Below, piece by piece: positions 45,503 through 57,500 of a stretch of 64,000 bases of DNA. The position numbers were made by a program, and so were the translations under genes. Every line of letters begins with the position of its first letter. The first letter of the stretch is position 1. The stretch covers positions 1,488,082 to 1,552,081 of the forward strand of contig JAVTLE010000011.1 of NCBI GenBank assembly GCA_033439295.1, written 5' to 3'. Source of the stretch: Deuterostichococcus epilithicus (lineage: Eukaryota; Chlorophyta; Trebouxiophyceae; Prasiolales; Stichococcaceae). The notes beneath the pieces were generated by a model. That model had not been told where the DNA came from. It did not search any database and worked only from the letters and a program-made list of their open reading frames with translations.

Positions 45503-46252
45503 CGTGGGCAGTGGGCTTCGAAACCAAACTGAAACCTCAAAAGGAGCACACAACGCTTTCGCGCAGCTGGGTTCTTGGAGTCTCGGCGAAGATATCACTG
45601 CACCGTTGGCTGGCTGTCTGCTCAGTGTCGCCTCTTGCTGCTGACGATTGTGAGCACTGAGCAGCATCCAGCTGTGTATCACAATTTCGGGTTGAATTAC
45701 ATGGTACGGATTCCCGGACGACGTCCGAGGTTCCCTTGACGGAATCTGCGGCGGCGATGTTGATCTCAGGCAAATCACTCAGATTTTGGTAGCTTCGGCG
45801 GCCAGCTGCACCTCCTCACTGAAGGACCCGGTGCACCTGCAGCAGGCGCTCGGCACCAGGCGTCGCTTTCGATTCCTCAGTATCTGAGATGACCCACGGA
45901 TGGACTGACAGGCTCTGACGCGGGGCAATCTCATGACAACCATACCTTCATACACAACACTGATAGGTAGTTAGGTACCGAGAATTGCTGGACTTCAAAA
46001 CGTGTCTGCCAAGGAAACCGTTGCGCAGTCCACGCTGCCATTGCTGGTAGTCGCTGGTTGCACGGCGGGTGCCGGTGCTCAGTGGTGGCCAGCCTCTCCA
46101 ACAGGGGCCGGCACTCCCAGAGCTTCCCTCCACTTCTGCTTCGAGACCTCGAGTGCGCTGAAAAAGACGCAGCCACCTGTGTGACAGATGGCACAGTCAC
46201 GTCAGGTCGGAAGCAGGTACAGTGCCGCAATGTAGCTCGTTGCATGGCCACA
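45503..46252. other. Intergenic region
   Basis: About 750 bp lie between the coiled-coil gene start and the SAM carrier stop, both on the minus strand. No gene is supported. Confidence 0.5.
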
Positions 46253-48104
46253 TCAACAGCGAGCATGGGGACCGCGCAGCGCAAAAGCAAAGAGAAGCAG
46301 GAACAGCATCGCACCTATGGATATCCAGAGCACGCGCGGCTCCCAGCCCTGTGGAGGAGCAACGATACTGCTGTAACATGTAAGGCGAAGGCGAGCGCAG
46401 GGACCTCCAGCAAATGTTGCAATCAGCGCCTCCCAGCAGGGCTTACTCCAAACCACGAGCCTGTGGCCCCAGGCACTCAAATCAAAACCCATAACCCATG
46501 CTCACCTTGAAGAAGGTCTTCCAGCCTTCCTCCCGCCAGATCTTGACGGCGCAGTCGCCGACGTGCTTGTAGGTGCCCGAGGACCCCTGGGTCATGAGCC
46601 GCGTCTTCAGCACGTCGAAGGGCGTCGTCAGGATGCCGGTGACAGCGCCAGCTGCCGCACCTGCAAACATCGGCCCACAAAAGATCGCTCCACGATGCTC
46701 AGCATCTCACGCATCAGACTTGTCGATGTGCTACAACCATGCTGTGCTTGATCAACATGCCACATCAAAAAGTGTGCCAGGGCCAGGGTGTAACCTGCAG
46801 CAAGCACAGCGAGCGCCATGCTTGCGGCGCGGCGCGGCCAACAGAGCCTCGGGGTAGCTAATCAGCGCGGCCAGCGGGAGCTCACCCATGGCGGCGGTCT
46901 CGGCGCCATTGACCTCCCGGGAGCCGGCCAGGCTGATCTTGTATGCGCGGCGCAGCTGCTCGTAGGTCACGAACTCGATGGCATCGAAGGGCAGATCGCG
47001 CAGCAAGAAAGAGCCATAGCCCGCGTACATGCCCTTGAAGCCCTCACTGGCGATGATGCTCTTGACTGCCTTGAGCGCGCCTCGGAACTCGCCTGCGGCA
47101 GGTTGGGAGGTGGAAGGGTTTGCAGGAGGCTGATCAGGTTTACACTTGAGAGAAGTGAAGACGCAGGGCCGTCAGGGCCCAGGCCCCCTGCGAATATGCA
47201 AGGAGCGGGGTTGAGCTGAGTAACATGTGCAGCGAGCTGATTCAGCCTCCTAGCGGCCTGGCACAATGAAAATGCCTGCAATGCGGGACCGACTCTCCTG
47301 CCGAGTACGCACAATCCCACAAGCGTCGTTCGCATACCCGACTGCATGCGCTGCTTGACGACCTCCGTCGGCACACGGATGAGCGAGGCGGCCAGGCCAG
47401 AGGCGGCGCCCGCGACCATGGGCCCCAGGAAGTTGCGATCGGCGGGCACCCGCTCCGTGACCGCCTGCTTGATGGGCTCGTAGACCGCCATGAAGACGGC
47501 CGTGGACGGCGCGACGCCCACCAGGTTGCCCAGCAGGCCTGTTGTTGAAAGCAGATGATCAAGCACCTGGTCAGCCACAGAGCGCAGCCCATCAGCACCG
47601 GGTGCAGGCGGCGTGTCGCGGGTGGAGCCACAGCGCCAGTGCTCGCTTGCGCCTGAAGCACATTGGATTTGCTGCTAGCAGTGTCACTGTGTGATGGACG
47701 TGCCGTGATACGATGCGCTGAAAGCTCTGCCACTCAGAGAAGCGCCTCACCAGCATACAGGGCTTTGCCGCCGCCTGACTTGAACAGCGCCCGCACGCCA
47801 CCACCCGTGCGTGCCATCTGCATCCGCGTCTTGATCGTATCGATCGGGTACAGCGCTGCAGGGGACAGATGCCAGCCGTCAGTGCCGCTGTCAGCTGGTG
47901 AACTTGCCTTTTCAATGTTCTGCACATGTCCCTTTCCTCGAGGTAGTTCCTGCCACTCCGGTCCGGTGTCAAGCTGCAGACATCAGGCTCACCGGCTTCG
48001 ACGGCGCAGCCGGCTGTGGCGCCGGCCGCCAGGTTGGCCAGCACATTGCGCCATGCCGGTACGCCTCCGGGCAGCCTTGTGTCGCCAGCCGCAGATGCGA
48101 TCAT
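46253..48104 (-). CDS. SAMC: Mitochondrial/plastid S-adenosylmethionine carrier
   Basis: This SLC25-family carrier exchanges S-adenosylmethionine for S-adenosylhomocysteine across organelle membranes. Exons 47993-48104, 47751-47855, 47338-47538, 46886-47092, 46506-46660 and 46253-46348 give about 291 residues. The three carrier repeats show ALYPIDTIKTRMQ, LIRVPTEVVKQRMQSG and TTPFDVLKTRLMTQG, each with the PxD/ExxK core. Segments typical of the SAM carrier subgroup are GLLGNLVGVAPSTAVFMAVY, YAGYGSFLLRDLPFDAIEFV and GWEPRVLWISIGAM. The ATG at 48104 is the first in frame. The last exon ends soon after the final membrane helix with FALRGPHARC, slightly shorter than plant homologues. Confidence 0.9.
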
Positions 48105-49209
48105 AAATTGCTGCTGCGGACGCCGTGCAGCCGCCTCAGGTGCTGTGTCATCGGCCGAGCCTGGACAACAACAGAACTGACCTTCGATGGCTTCGTTTGA
48201 CGGCTCAGACACGCGGTGGAGTAGTGTTGCTTATGGAGTGTTGCTTCTGTCAGGACTACAGTCTGCACTGGGCAAAGCGGGGTCTCACCGCGTGCGCCTC
48301 CAAAGCCGGCAAGGCTGATCGACGCGAAAGGCGCCCGAGACGCCCCCCTCGTGAGGTGTGAGTCTGACATCCTGCGGCGTCGCTGCACACGAAAGGCGCG
48401 AGGAGCCGGTGTGCTCTGTTTTGGAAGACAGGCCACCAGTGCTGTCTCTGCCTCTGCAGGCTCCAGCCGCCAGTCCTCCGCGCGAGAGTGCACGAGGCGC
48501 CGCCGCGCTGAGATAGCCATCTAACTGCGTCAAATGACCTCCGCTAGCAGGGTCTGCACATGTGTCGCGTTGTATGGACCGAGCTACGCGAGGACGGCAC
48601 TCAGGCGGATGCTGTGCTTTGGGATAGCGTGCAACAAGCGCAAGTCAACGCGGCTGTGTGCGTTCCGGTGTCTACATGGAATGTTTACCAGCAGAAAGCA
48701 GAGCGGAGAGTGATCTTTTTCCTGATCTTCCACGTGATAGGTGCTCGAGACGTGCACTCACTGTGCACGCCGCTACTGCGCTGCAGACTCTCTTTGTCAA
48801 GCCTCCACCATCGGCATCACCACCGAGGGCTGTTGACTGACGCAAAGTGCAATCGCTCCTGCTCCCCCTTGGACAAGTTGTTGAAGATGAATTTGCAGCG
48901 GGCTGTGACCATGAGCACGCCTGCCTGCACCTGCGCCCTCCCACAGCAGCAAAGAGCTTTCAAACAGCACAGGGACCTGCACCCGCTGGTGAGATGACAG
49001 ACCGTGCAACGGTGTCGGCAGTGCTTCCAGCGCCTTGCTGGCGTCGCCAGCAGCGGCTTCTGACCGACTTGAGGCTCCTGTGTGATGCAGCAGGCACGCC
49101 AATCGGGCGAACGTCGGACGGGAGGCAGATGCAGGCAGGTTACAGCGGCACAGCAGGACAGCGAGGTGCGTGGATTTCATGCGCAGCCACATCAGCGGCA
49201 TGAGCTGAA
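48105..49209. promoter_or_regulatory. Divergent region SAMC / LPA2
   Basis: About 1.1 kb lie between divergent starts. Because LPA2 as modelled has only a short N-terminus, a separate transit-peptide exon for it may lie in this stretch. I could not fix one. Confidence 0.4.
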
Positions 49210-49900
49210 ATGCAACCAGCTTACCTTCAGCATTGGCGTGTCCCTGCGCAGACGAGGGCGGCGTCAGAGGACGAGGACGACGACTTCGAGAGCCAGCTAC
49301 TGGTGGGTACCGCCTGCATGCACATGCAATTTCGACAGCAGGCTGTACAACAAGCTATAGGTGCGGCGGGAGATCCTGAGGTGCGGAACATTGTACATCT
49401 CGCAGGAGAGGCGGCGCGCGCGCAAGCGACGGCCAGCGCCGGCAGTCAGCCCCGCGCAGCAGGCAGCAGAAAACGCAAAGTTCGAGCCCAGCTCGCAGGC
49501 AGAGGCGTACGTCCTGCAGTTCCTGGGCGTGTTCTTCGTCCTCATTATCCTCGAGGGCCTGGCACTGGCGGCCTCGGTGCGTTGCGGCCTGTGCACACGT
49601 CGAGCACTTTTTGCACTGACAGAGCGCCTCCGCATCCAACACGATTGGTGTGCGTGCCTGCACTGCTGAGCCTGATGTTCAGTCTTGCGGGTGCCATGGA
49701 TCATGTCACTGTTGCGGCGGCAGAGTGTTGTGGACCGTTCATGGGCGTGCGTGGCTGTCGACCTGCAGGGCTTCCTGCCCGAAGCAGCAGACGCCTTCAT
49801 CGTGGACAGGATTTACCCCACGTTCTCGCCGCAACTGGGCGTCCTGTTTGCATGTTCAACAGTGTACGGCCTGTGGAAGGTGGGCACACTGATCTCATGA
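49210..49900 (+). CDS. LPA2: LPA2-like photosystem II assembly protein
   Basis: LPA2 is an intrinsic thylakoid protein that helps assemble CP43 into photosystem II. Exons 49210-49302, 49406-49576 and 49769-49900 give about 131 residues. The mature start looks like RAASEDEDDDFESQLL, then a very basic stretch ERRRARKRRPAP. Two membrane segments follow: YVLQFLGVFFVLIILEGLAL leading into AASGFLPEAADAF, then VDRIYPTFSPQLGVLFACST and VYGLWK. The pair LAASGFLPE and YPxFxPxVxLF is the family signature. The start is tentative; the transit peptide may be upstream. The 3' end could also be spliced at AAG|GTGGGC (49879) to an exon at 49980, which ends within a few codons. Confidence 0.8.
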
Positions 49901-50344
49901 TGCTCCTGTTGGTGCTGCGCCCACTTGAAGTTAAGTTACTGCAAATTTAACTGAAAGGGATGCAAACCGTCTTGATTGCAGACAACGACAACACAGAAAT
50001 GAGGGGCTGCGGTCGGGCTGGATGTGCTAGATGGAGATCGGACGCCCACACCTTGCGAACCTCTAGAGCAGCCCTCAGGACACTTGTCAGGTCTTCAGCT
50101 TCTTATTTTTGATCGACGGAATGCACGTAGTTGAGGGAACATCTTCTCAAATGATCGAACAACACATCACCAGTTCAGGCGTCACTACAGGGCGACCGCA
50201 ATGTCTTCCACTACAGGGCGACCCGATTGTTTACGTAATCGGGTTTCGTCGTGCTGTTCGAGCGCCAACGCTGCAGGCCTGCAGCAGCCGGCAGACAAGC
50301 CAATTCGGTACTTGCTGGCGGTAGCATCGTGACGCCTCACGGCC
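49901..50344. other. Intergenic region
   Basis: This lies between LPA2 and the inositol phosphate kinase gene, both on the plus strand. A short direct repeat (ACTACAGGGCGACC) occurs twice near 50190-50225. Confidence 0.5.
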
Positions 50345-52877
50345 ATGGCAAAACCTGTCCGGAGCCTGATCTTCCATGCCCCGTCAACCCTGTTGAGTAC
50401 TGAAGGCAAGTGTCCTGACAGACTTTTGAGGTATCAAGTTGATTTGTGTGAACACATTTCTGCTGAAAGCGCTTCCCTACGAGCTACCTTCCAACATCTG
50501 CTTGGCAGGCGCACCCGAAGCATGTGCGCATGCATTGGTGCGGCGCCTGGCATGGGGCGGCGTGCGGACTAGCGTGCTACTGGAGGCGGAAAGCGCTGCG
50601 GAAGCGGCGCAGCAGCAGCTTGCGCTCGAGCTGCTGGATCTTCCCAGCGGTGTGGAATCCGCCGCTGCACAGCCAGGCACGGTGGCGCTGGCCCTGCGGT
50701 GCGCCTTGGAGACAGCACCTGTAATCTCCTAACGTGCTGTGCTCGTGACTGCATCGGGAATACGGTTCTAGAGCGATCTTTACTGCGATGAGTCTGTGAA
50801 ACTTGCAGGATGCTAGTGCAGCAAATGGGGCTGCCAGAAGACGCAACATGCGTCGTGGTCGGCGCGTCGCAGCTGCAGCGGCTCGCGCAGTGGTGCCCGT
50901 CCGGGTGCCAGCTGATCAGCCTGCGAGACGCTGGCCAGCCGCCGCCCTCGCTGCAGCCGCCGCCGGCCTCGAGCCCGGCCCAGAGCCTCGGCAGCATTCA
51001 GGACGTGCTGCGGCACATCGTGGCGTCACACACCGCCGACGGCACCAGCTTCGTCATCTCGTATGCCATGAAGGCGTCGCGGGGGCTGGCACTGGCAGAG
51101 CGCGGCTTCTTTCCACTCATGCCGACTGATGGCCTGTGCTTCCTGCCACTGGATCTGGATCGGGACCTTGAGGCACAGGGCCCCTTCCACGCCATCCTGC
51201 ACAAGGTAGCATGTTCACGGGTAGTCTCTGCGTGGTTCCGACCATGCTGGCAATGGAAATGCTTTGCGTAGGGCAGGGCCAAGCTTGTTTTACTCGAGAT
51301 TTGTGCCGTCGGATGGTGTGTGCGGAAATGGTGCGCAGCAGTGCTGAGTGCCAGTGTGCACAGTCTGACTCTGAGAAGTCCTGCTGGATGCAGGCGTCAG
51401 ACGAGCTCAGGCTGGGGACAGATGGCAGGCCACACCTTTCTGCTGCCTTCGAGAAAGTGGTCGCTTTCCAGGCACGACATCCCAACATAGCGTTCATCGA
51501 CCCGCTGGCGAGCATGCAAAAGGTGCTGGGCTCGTTCATCTTGTGGCTGCTGTGCAAATGTGCAACTGGCAGGCTGCTGAACCTCGTCGCTTGTGATTGT
51601 GTCCTGTCCCTCGTGTAACGTCTGCGATTGCGCCTCACGATCAGGTCCTGGACAGAGCCGCGCTTCTGGCAATGCTTGAGGGCTTGGCAGGGCTCGCAGG
51701 GCCAGGCACCCTCCGCCCGCCAGCGCACGTTATGGTGAGGATCTTGAGGCTTCGCCTCGCAAGCTGCTGCCAGTGTCGGAGCGACAACCACCCTGCTCTG
51801 TGCAATTGCCGGGGTGACGAGCTGCGCACCGTGTAAAAGGGCACCGAGCAATCTGCAGAAACCCTATCAAACCTTGCCAAGCTGCCTGCACAGGTGGAGC
51901 AGGCCTCGCAATGGGCAGACATCGAAGCACGCATGGTCGCGACCGGCATGGGCATGCCCGCCATCGTCAAGCCCTCCATCGCGTGCGGCGTCGCTGAAGC
52001 ACACGACATGACGCTCGTGCTGCGGCCGCCTGGCTTTGCCGACGTGCGCGGCCCGCTGCCGGCATGTGTGCAGGAGTTTGTGGACCATGGCGCGGCGCTC
52101 TACAAAGTGTACGTCATCGGCTCGGAGGTGCAGGGCGCGGGAGTGTTTGCATCGCGCCATGTTCATGGCCGTCGGGTGCCAACCAGACTTGAGCTGGTTA
52201 TGTCAGGCTGGCTGTGTCGACTTCACTCCACCCGGACCTCGCCCAGATTTCAGTAGGCATAGCTGCAACATCTGCTGCCAGGATCGTAGATCGACTCACA
52301 TCTGGTCTGGTCCGCGCGCAGGTCCATGTGGTGCAGAAGCCCTCGCTGCCGGACCTGCGACAGCTGGCCGAGCAGCTGGACGGCATTCCGGCGGCCTTGC
52401 CGTTCGACAGCCTGGCGGGGGCGCTGCCGCCGCCGCTGCAGGCCGTGGCGGCATCAGCGGCGGCAGTCGCCCCGCGAAAGCGCCTGAGCAGAGCCCTCGT
52501 GAACACCGCGGCGGCCTGGCTTCGCGAGCAGCTGGGGCTGCGGCTGTTTGGCTTCGACATCGTCGTGCAGCAGACCACCGGTAGGCGTCTGGTCCCTTTT
52601 GCACACTTCGCCTCATATCCCGCGCTCGATATGCACAAAGTGTGAGACATGGAGCACACATTGTGAGGCATCATGCTCGAAGTGTGAAACATGGTGCCTG
52701 ACTTAGCATCAAGCACCAATTACAAGTCGATTACACGGTGATTGATCTGCAGGCGATCATGTCGTGGTAGATGTAAACTACTTTCCATCGTTCAAAGAGG
52801 TGCCAGCGGGGCCAACGAAAGTGCGGATAGCCATACTCCAAGCGCTAGCAGAGGCTGCTGATGGGGATGCGGCCTGA
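50345..52877 (+). CDS. Inositol-tetrakisphosphate 1-kinase (ITPK)
   Basis: This ATP-grasp kinase phosphorylates inositol polyphosphates (Ins(1,3,4)P3 5/6-kinase activity). Exons are 50345-50405, 50470-50698, 50809-51205, 51394-51522, 51645-51734, 51894-52127, 52322-52580 and 52753-52877, about 507 residues. The core begins GYALxSK-like with VISYAMKASRGLALAE, then QGPFHAILHK, RHPNIAFIDPLASMQK, MPAIVKPSIACGVAEAHDM (ATP-binding lysine), VQEFVDHGAALYKVYVIG, and LFGFDIVVQQ with VVVDVNYFPSFKEVP, which supplies the metal-binding residues DVN. The order is that of the family. The first 160 residues or so are an extension with no recognised domain. The first intron would use a GC donor (GAAG|GCAAGT), a perfect match to the rule for such introns, but its acceptor is weak. 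Confidence 0.88.
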
Positions 52878-53042
52878 GACACTTCAGACATCAGTCTGCT
52901 GCACTGGTACATGGCAAAACCTGTCTGCATCTGAGCCTCCTGAGATGAACTTGAAACAAATGCTGACCCAATTGGAACTGTACAGACCGAGTGACATTGG
53001 CATCCTGCACTCGAAACCTCCTCTTCATGTCCTCCTCGTCGC

Positions 53043-54010
53043 TCAAAAAACCATTGGCTCTGCTGTGCTCCGTGAAAAGCACAGTGGTATCGACAGCTCT
53101 CGGTCCTCGTCGAAGCTGACTCGATAGAAAAACCCCCAGGCTGTCTCAGGGGCAAGTACCCCAATGTCTGTGACGCCGGCCCGCTTCATCTGCATGCAGC
53201 ACACGGAGATGCACATTGAGATTACAATGTGCCTGAGGATGTTGGTGTGACTTCTGATAAGATCGCACACGAGCAGCACACGAATCCCACCTGCGCTGTG
53301 AGCCGCGCTAGCAGGCTCCGACCAATGCCCCTGCGCCGTGCGGCTGGGTGCACGATCACATTGTGTATGGTGGCAGCGAATGCCGTATCGCTGCTGGCGC
53401 GGGCAAATCCCACAAGGATCAGCCCAGACGGGGTCGTGGATGCCACTGGTCCTGCAGTGCAAGGTGGTTCGTTGTACTGCGTGCGGCCACCATCACAAAG
53501 GTGAAATTCAATGCACGACAGCAACGATGAATTGCATCACCCACCAGCTCCTATCTTGGCCAGGTCACCGGCTTTTGCTAACGCGGCAACGACTGCAGAG
53601 CTGTGTTGTACCGCCCTGGCGAGCTTGTCTTTGCCGCTCCATTCCGCGTCGCTGCCGAGGTACTCAGCCTCCAGAAGCCGCGCAAGACTATTGATCGGCA
53701 CGTCCTTCTTGGAGTGACTGCGCAGAAGCATGTTGAAACTCGAGCTTGAGTACTGATGCATGAGGGTGGAAATCCGATGCTGCGGCTGGTCAGAGTTTGC
53801 GGTGGATCCTGGAGCATGCAGACCGAGACCGGCATCACCATGTGGCACGCCATGGCTGTGCGGCAGCTTCAGAAGGATGTCGACCGACCTGTACACGACT
53901 CGAAGGCGTGCCAAGCTGCAGAGAGGCTCGATGCAAGTTGATCTGCCTCTGGAAACCCGTCGAGTAGAGACTGGTCTTGAGCAGCGTGCCGCCAGGGTGG
54001 GCGCGCTCAT
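53043..54010 (-). CDS. Chloroplast-type GNAT acetyltransferase
   Basis: This is a GCN5-related N-acetyltransferase of the plastid GNAT/SNAT group, which acetylates protein N-termini, lysines or arylalkylamines. Exons 53569-54010, 53291-53451 and 53043-53189 give about 249 residues. The region VPINSLARLLEAE precedes the domain as in plant members. The acetyl-CoA loop is in VIVHPAARRRGIGRSLLARL, preceded by LILVGFARASSDTAFAATIH. The last exon ends the fold with AWGFFYRVSFDEDREL. The ATG at 54010 starts a Ser/Arg-rich transit-like stretch (MSAPTLAARCSRPVSTRRVS). The middle of exon 1 is poorly conserved and could hide an intron. It converges on the inositol kinase gene, with 165 bp between the stops. 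Confidence 0.85.
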
Positions 54011-54519
54011 GGCATGCGGTCTGCCCAGATGTGACGACGCAAAGCACTCTTGCGATGAAATTAGATGCACAAACGACGTCTCAAGTTTTTTCTATCGTGC
54101 TTCTTCGCTCTTCATTGCATGTGCCTGGGGTTCAGAGTGCGCCGTCACGATCTGGCAACAAACCTGGCAACAACCCTGGTCGCATTCGTTCGCAAGCCCA
54201 TGAGGAATGCAGGCAAGTCGCTTGAAGCTCTAGCTGTATGTATGTCGGCGTTTGCGTGCGACTGCGCAATCGGTGCTGTTTCCGACATGAGTTCCGACGT
54301 TTTTGCTTGACATTTCCTTGCTCGCCTCGACTCAACGTTTTCGCCATTCATCTCCTTGCGAGTGCGACCTCGTCAACTGATGAACAGGTACATTGCAAGC
54401 TGAACTGCTTCCACGTCTGAATCGCCTGTTGGTGTTCTGCGTGGCGGGGCAAGAGACGCCACTCATGCGATTGTAGCCTCTCACAATCCGGCGGCGGAGC
54501 GAGGCCTCCGCGCAACAGC
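54011..54519. promoter_or_regulatory. Divergent region GNAT / DDX27
   Basis: About 510 AT-richer bases lie between divergent starts and should hold both promoters. No element was identified. Confidence 0.4.
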
Positions 54520-57500
54520 ATGAGCGCCGCGTTGAACCCCGGGTTCAGCTTCGACGTTGCCGCACCTGAGACACAGGCGCCCTGGGAGCTGTCAGGTGTG
54601 CTGCAGTCCCAGCTGATCGACGCTGCACAGCAGCGAGTGCAGGTGCACATCATCACGCAGCGATCAGACATGCATCATCCGCTTTGTTTGGTTTTGCAGG
54701 CCTCGTTTCTGATGCGAAGCGGGATCCAGCCAGTCAGCATGGCTCCTCGGCGGACCGCAAAGTCCAGCGGCGGCTGGCATCCAAAGCCGGAGCAAACAGC
54801 GGTGCAGCGACCACGGGCAGGGCAGCTGCGCCTCCCTCCAGACGCAGCAAACTCGCCGTAACTCCTGTACAGCCAGACGAGGCGTCTGACGATGATGCCG
54901 CCAGCAGCGGAGGTGAGCTGCTTGCTGCTACAAGCGTGCGATGGTAGAGTCTCTTGCGCGGCAATTCAGGAGCCCTGCTGCAGCAGGGCTAGATTTGACT
55001 GCTTTGAATGCATTCCTCGAATGGGTTGCTGTCCATGCAGGTGAATCTGACCTGAGTGATGACGTCGAACTGCCGGCAGAGAGGGAGGATGACAGTGGCG
55101 CCAGTACCTCCGATGATGAGGGAGGCAGCAGTGGGACGTCGACCGACATCAGTGAGTTGGCGTGGGCAACTGCATCCCTGAACTCGCTTCTCACAGAACT
55201 ACACATGAAACTTGTTAACTGCATGATTGCCCTCCCTGTGTCCAAAGTCTCAGCAGCTTCTCTTGCCTGACCGGCAGGCGCCGGCCAGGTGGGCAGGGAG
55301 GATGGCGATGGCATGTCCCCTGCGGAGGACGAAGCAGACGAGGACACAGCAGCACCTCAGGCAAGTGCTTCAGCGCTGTTTTGGCGGCTTGCTGCCGTTC
55401 CCTAGTCAGCAATCAATCATCTGAGGGTGAAATTCGCTCACTGACCTCGTCAGCTGCACTCATCCGTTCGATCGGCTCTTCTACAGGCGGGCACGAACGC
55501 TGGCGCTCCCAAGCGGAAGGGTCAGTTTTTCGAGCAGGCCCCACAGGACACGAAGTTCCAAGCGGCCAGCTTTGCGTCGCTGAACTTGTCGCGACCGCTC
55601 GTGAAGGCGTGCACGGAACTTGGCTACTCGCAGCCGACGCCCATCCAGGTGTGTGCTCGACTGCTTTGCATATATTGCTGTTGCTTCTTGCTTCTTGCCA
55701 CCCTGCGCAGCGGTTGTTGGCGTTGATCCACGTCAACCATATCAGCCAGTAATGCACGACTGTATTCGAGCAGTATCCACATGGGGTTTTTGCCGCAGGC
55801 TGCCTGCGTCCCGCTGGCGCTGCTGGGGCGTGACATCTGCGGCAGTGCACAGACAGGTGTGCAATCAACCCCGTGGCCAAATTCACGAGTCGTCATGCAA
55901 GCTGCACTGCAGATGGCTTCGACATCCCTCGTGATCATGCTTGAGAGAAGTTTCAGTCCTGATGCTCAGACAGACAGCGTGTACACTGCAGGGTCTGGCA
56001 AGACGGCGGCTTTTGCGTTGCCGCTTCTGGAGCGCCTTCTGTTCCGATCGCGACGGGTGCCCGCAATCTATGTCCTGGTGCTCACGCCCACGCGGGAGCT
56101 GGCCGTCCAGGCGAGCAGCGCTTCTCGCGCAGTCTGATTGCAGCCTCCAGCACCCAGTCTTTGGTACCAAGCTGGTATGAACAGCAGCGCGGGGGGGGCT
56201 GGAAGCTGCCCTGAACTGTCTCACGGTTTGCGGCGCGGCTCACCGGCTCACTCGCCTTCAGGAGGAGCAGCCAACTGCGCTGCAAGATCGGCGTCAGTTT
56301 TCCTTCTGGCACCAGGCTGACCAGCAAGATCTACTTGTATGCATCTGTGCAGGTGCACTCGATGATCACGAAGCTGGCTCAGTACACCGATGTGCGCACG
56401 GCGCTGGTTGTGGGCGGCCTGTCGCTGCAGGTGCAGGCCACGACGCTGCGCTCCAGCCCCGAGATCGTCGTCGCCACGCCGGTACGATGTTGCTACCCCA
56501 TCTTCTGCTGGTGCTACCTAATCTTCCCTCGGGTTTTCGTCAGCGCATTCAGTGCCTCTTTATCATCCAAGTCCACAACCAACAGTCAGTCTGCCCTTAA
56601 GAGTCAGTATTATGAAGCATCAAATCAGCACCAGCTTCTGGCACACCACCGTCCCAGGCGCCTCGCGCGTGGCGAGTCGATCTCTGGCGTGCCGCAGGCG
56701 CAGTGCGAGACTGATCCCAACGTGGATAAGCAGTTGGCGGCAGCCTTCCATATGTCGCTGATTTTTGCACCCTCGTTACATGTCAAGAGTTTCTTGCCCG
56801 CCCTCCAGAAAGGGCACACGCATACTGCCCCTGGCCGACTGCTTAGCCATCGCCGTCACCTGGCAAGAGCGGCCACGCTTGCGTGCCGATGAGCATGATG
56901 CCACAGGAGCTCGCGCTGCAGAGGCCGCTGGAGTGGGGGCGTTTGCACTCTGCGTCACTGGCGTGTGGGATTGGGCGCCGCTGCGCGGCCCGGCGCAGTG
57001 CTCCCCGCAGCGTCGCCTGCGCATCCGGAGGCGCAGGCCCGGGCTGGTCCGACGCGCGTGGTGTGTCTGCCAACATGTCCCTCGTGCCCCCTGTGGCGCA
57101 GGGCCGCCTGATAGACCACCTGCGCAACACGCAGCTGGTGGGGCTGGAGGACCTCCAAGCCCTGGTGCTGGACGAGGCCGACCGCCTCCTCTCCATGGGC
57201 TTCACCGACGAGGTGCGCCGCAACGTTCTGGTCCTAGTTGCAACGCTTCCAGCAGCATTGAGCGATGCGCCGGTAGTCCGTATAGCTCGTGAGCACAGCG
57301 TGCAGCGCCGATTGCGGCACCTGGTCTTCTGGCTTGGCTCATGTATGGACGGAGCGGCGCGAGCGACATTGCTGCGGGCTCCTGGACGTTACGCCCCTAG
57401 GCAGCCTGCGCAGTCGCGGCCTGCCACGCTCAAATGTATGCCCTGCCAGGGTATCGCCAGGAGGGCACGCGCCTGACGCCTGTGCCCCACCCACGCACCC

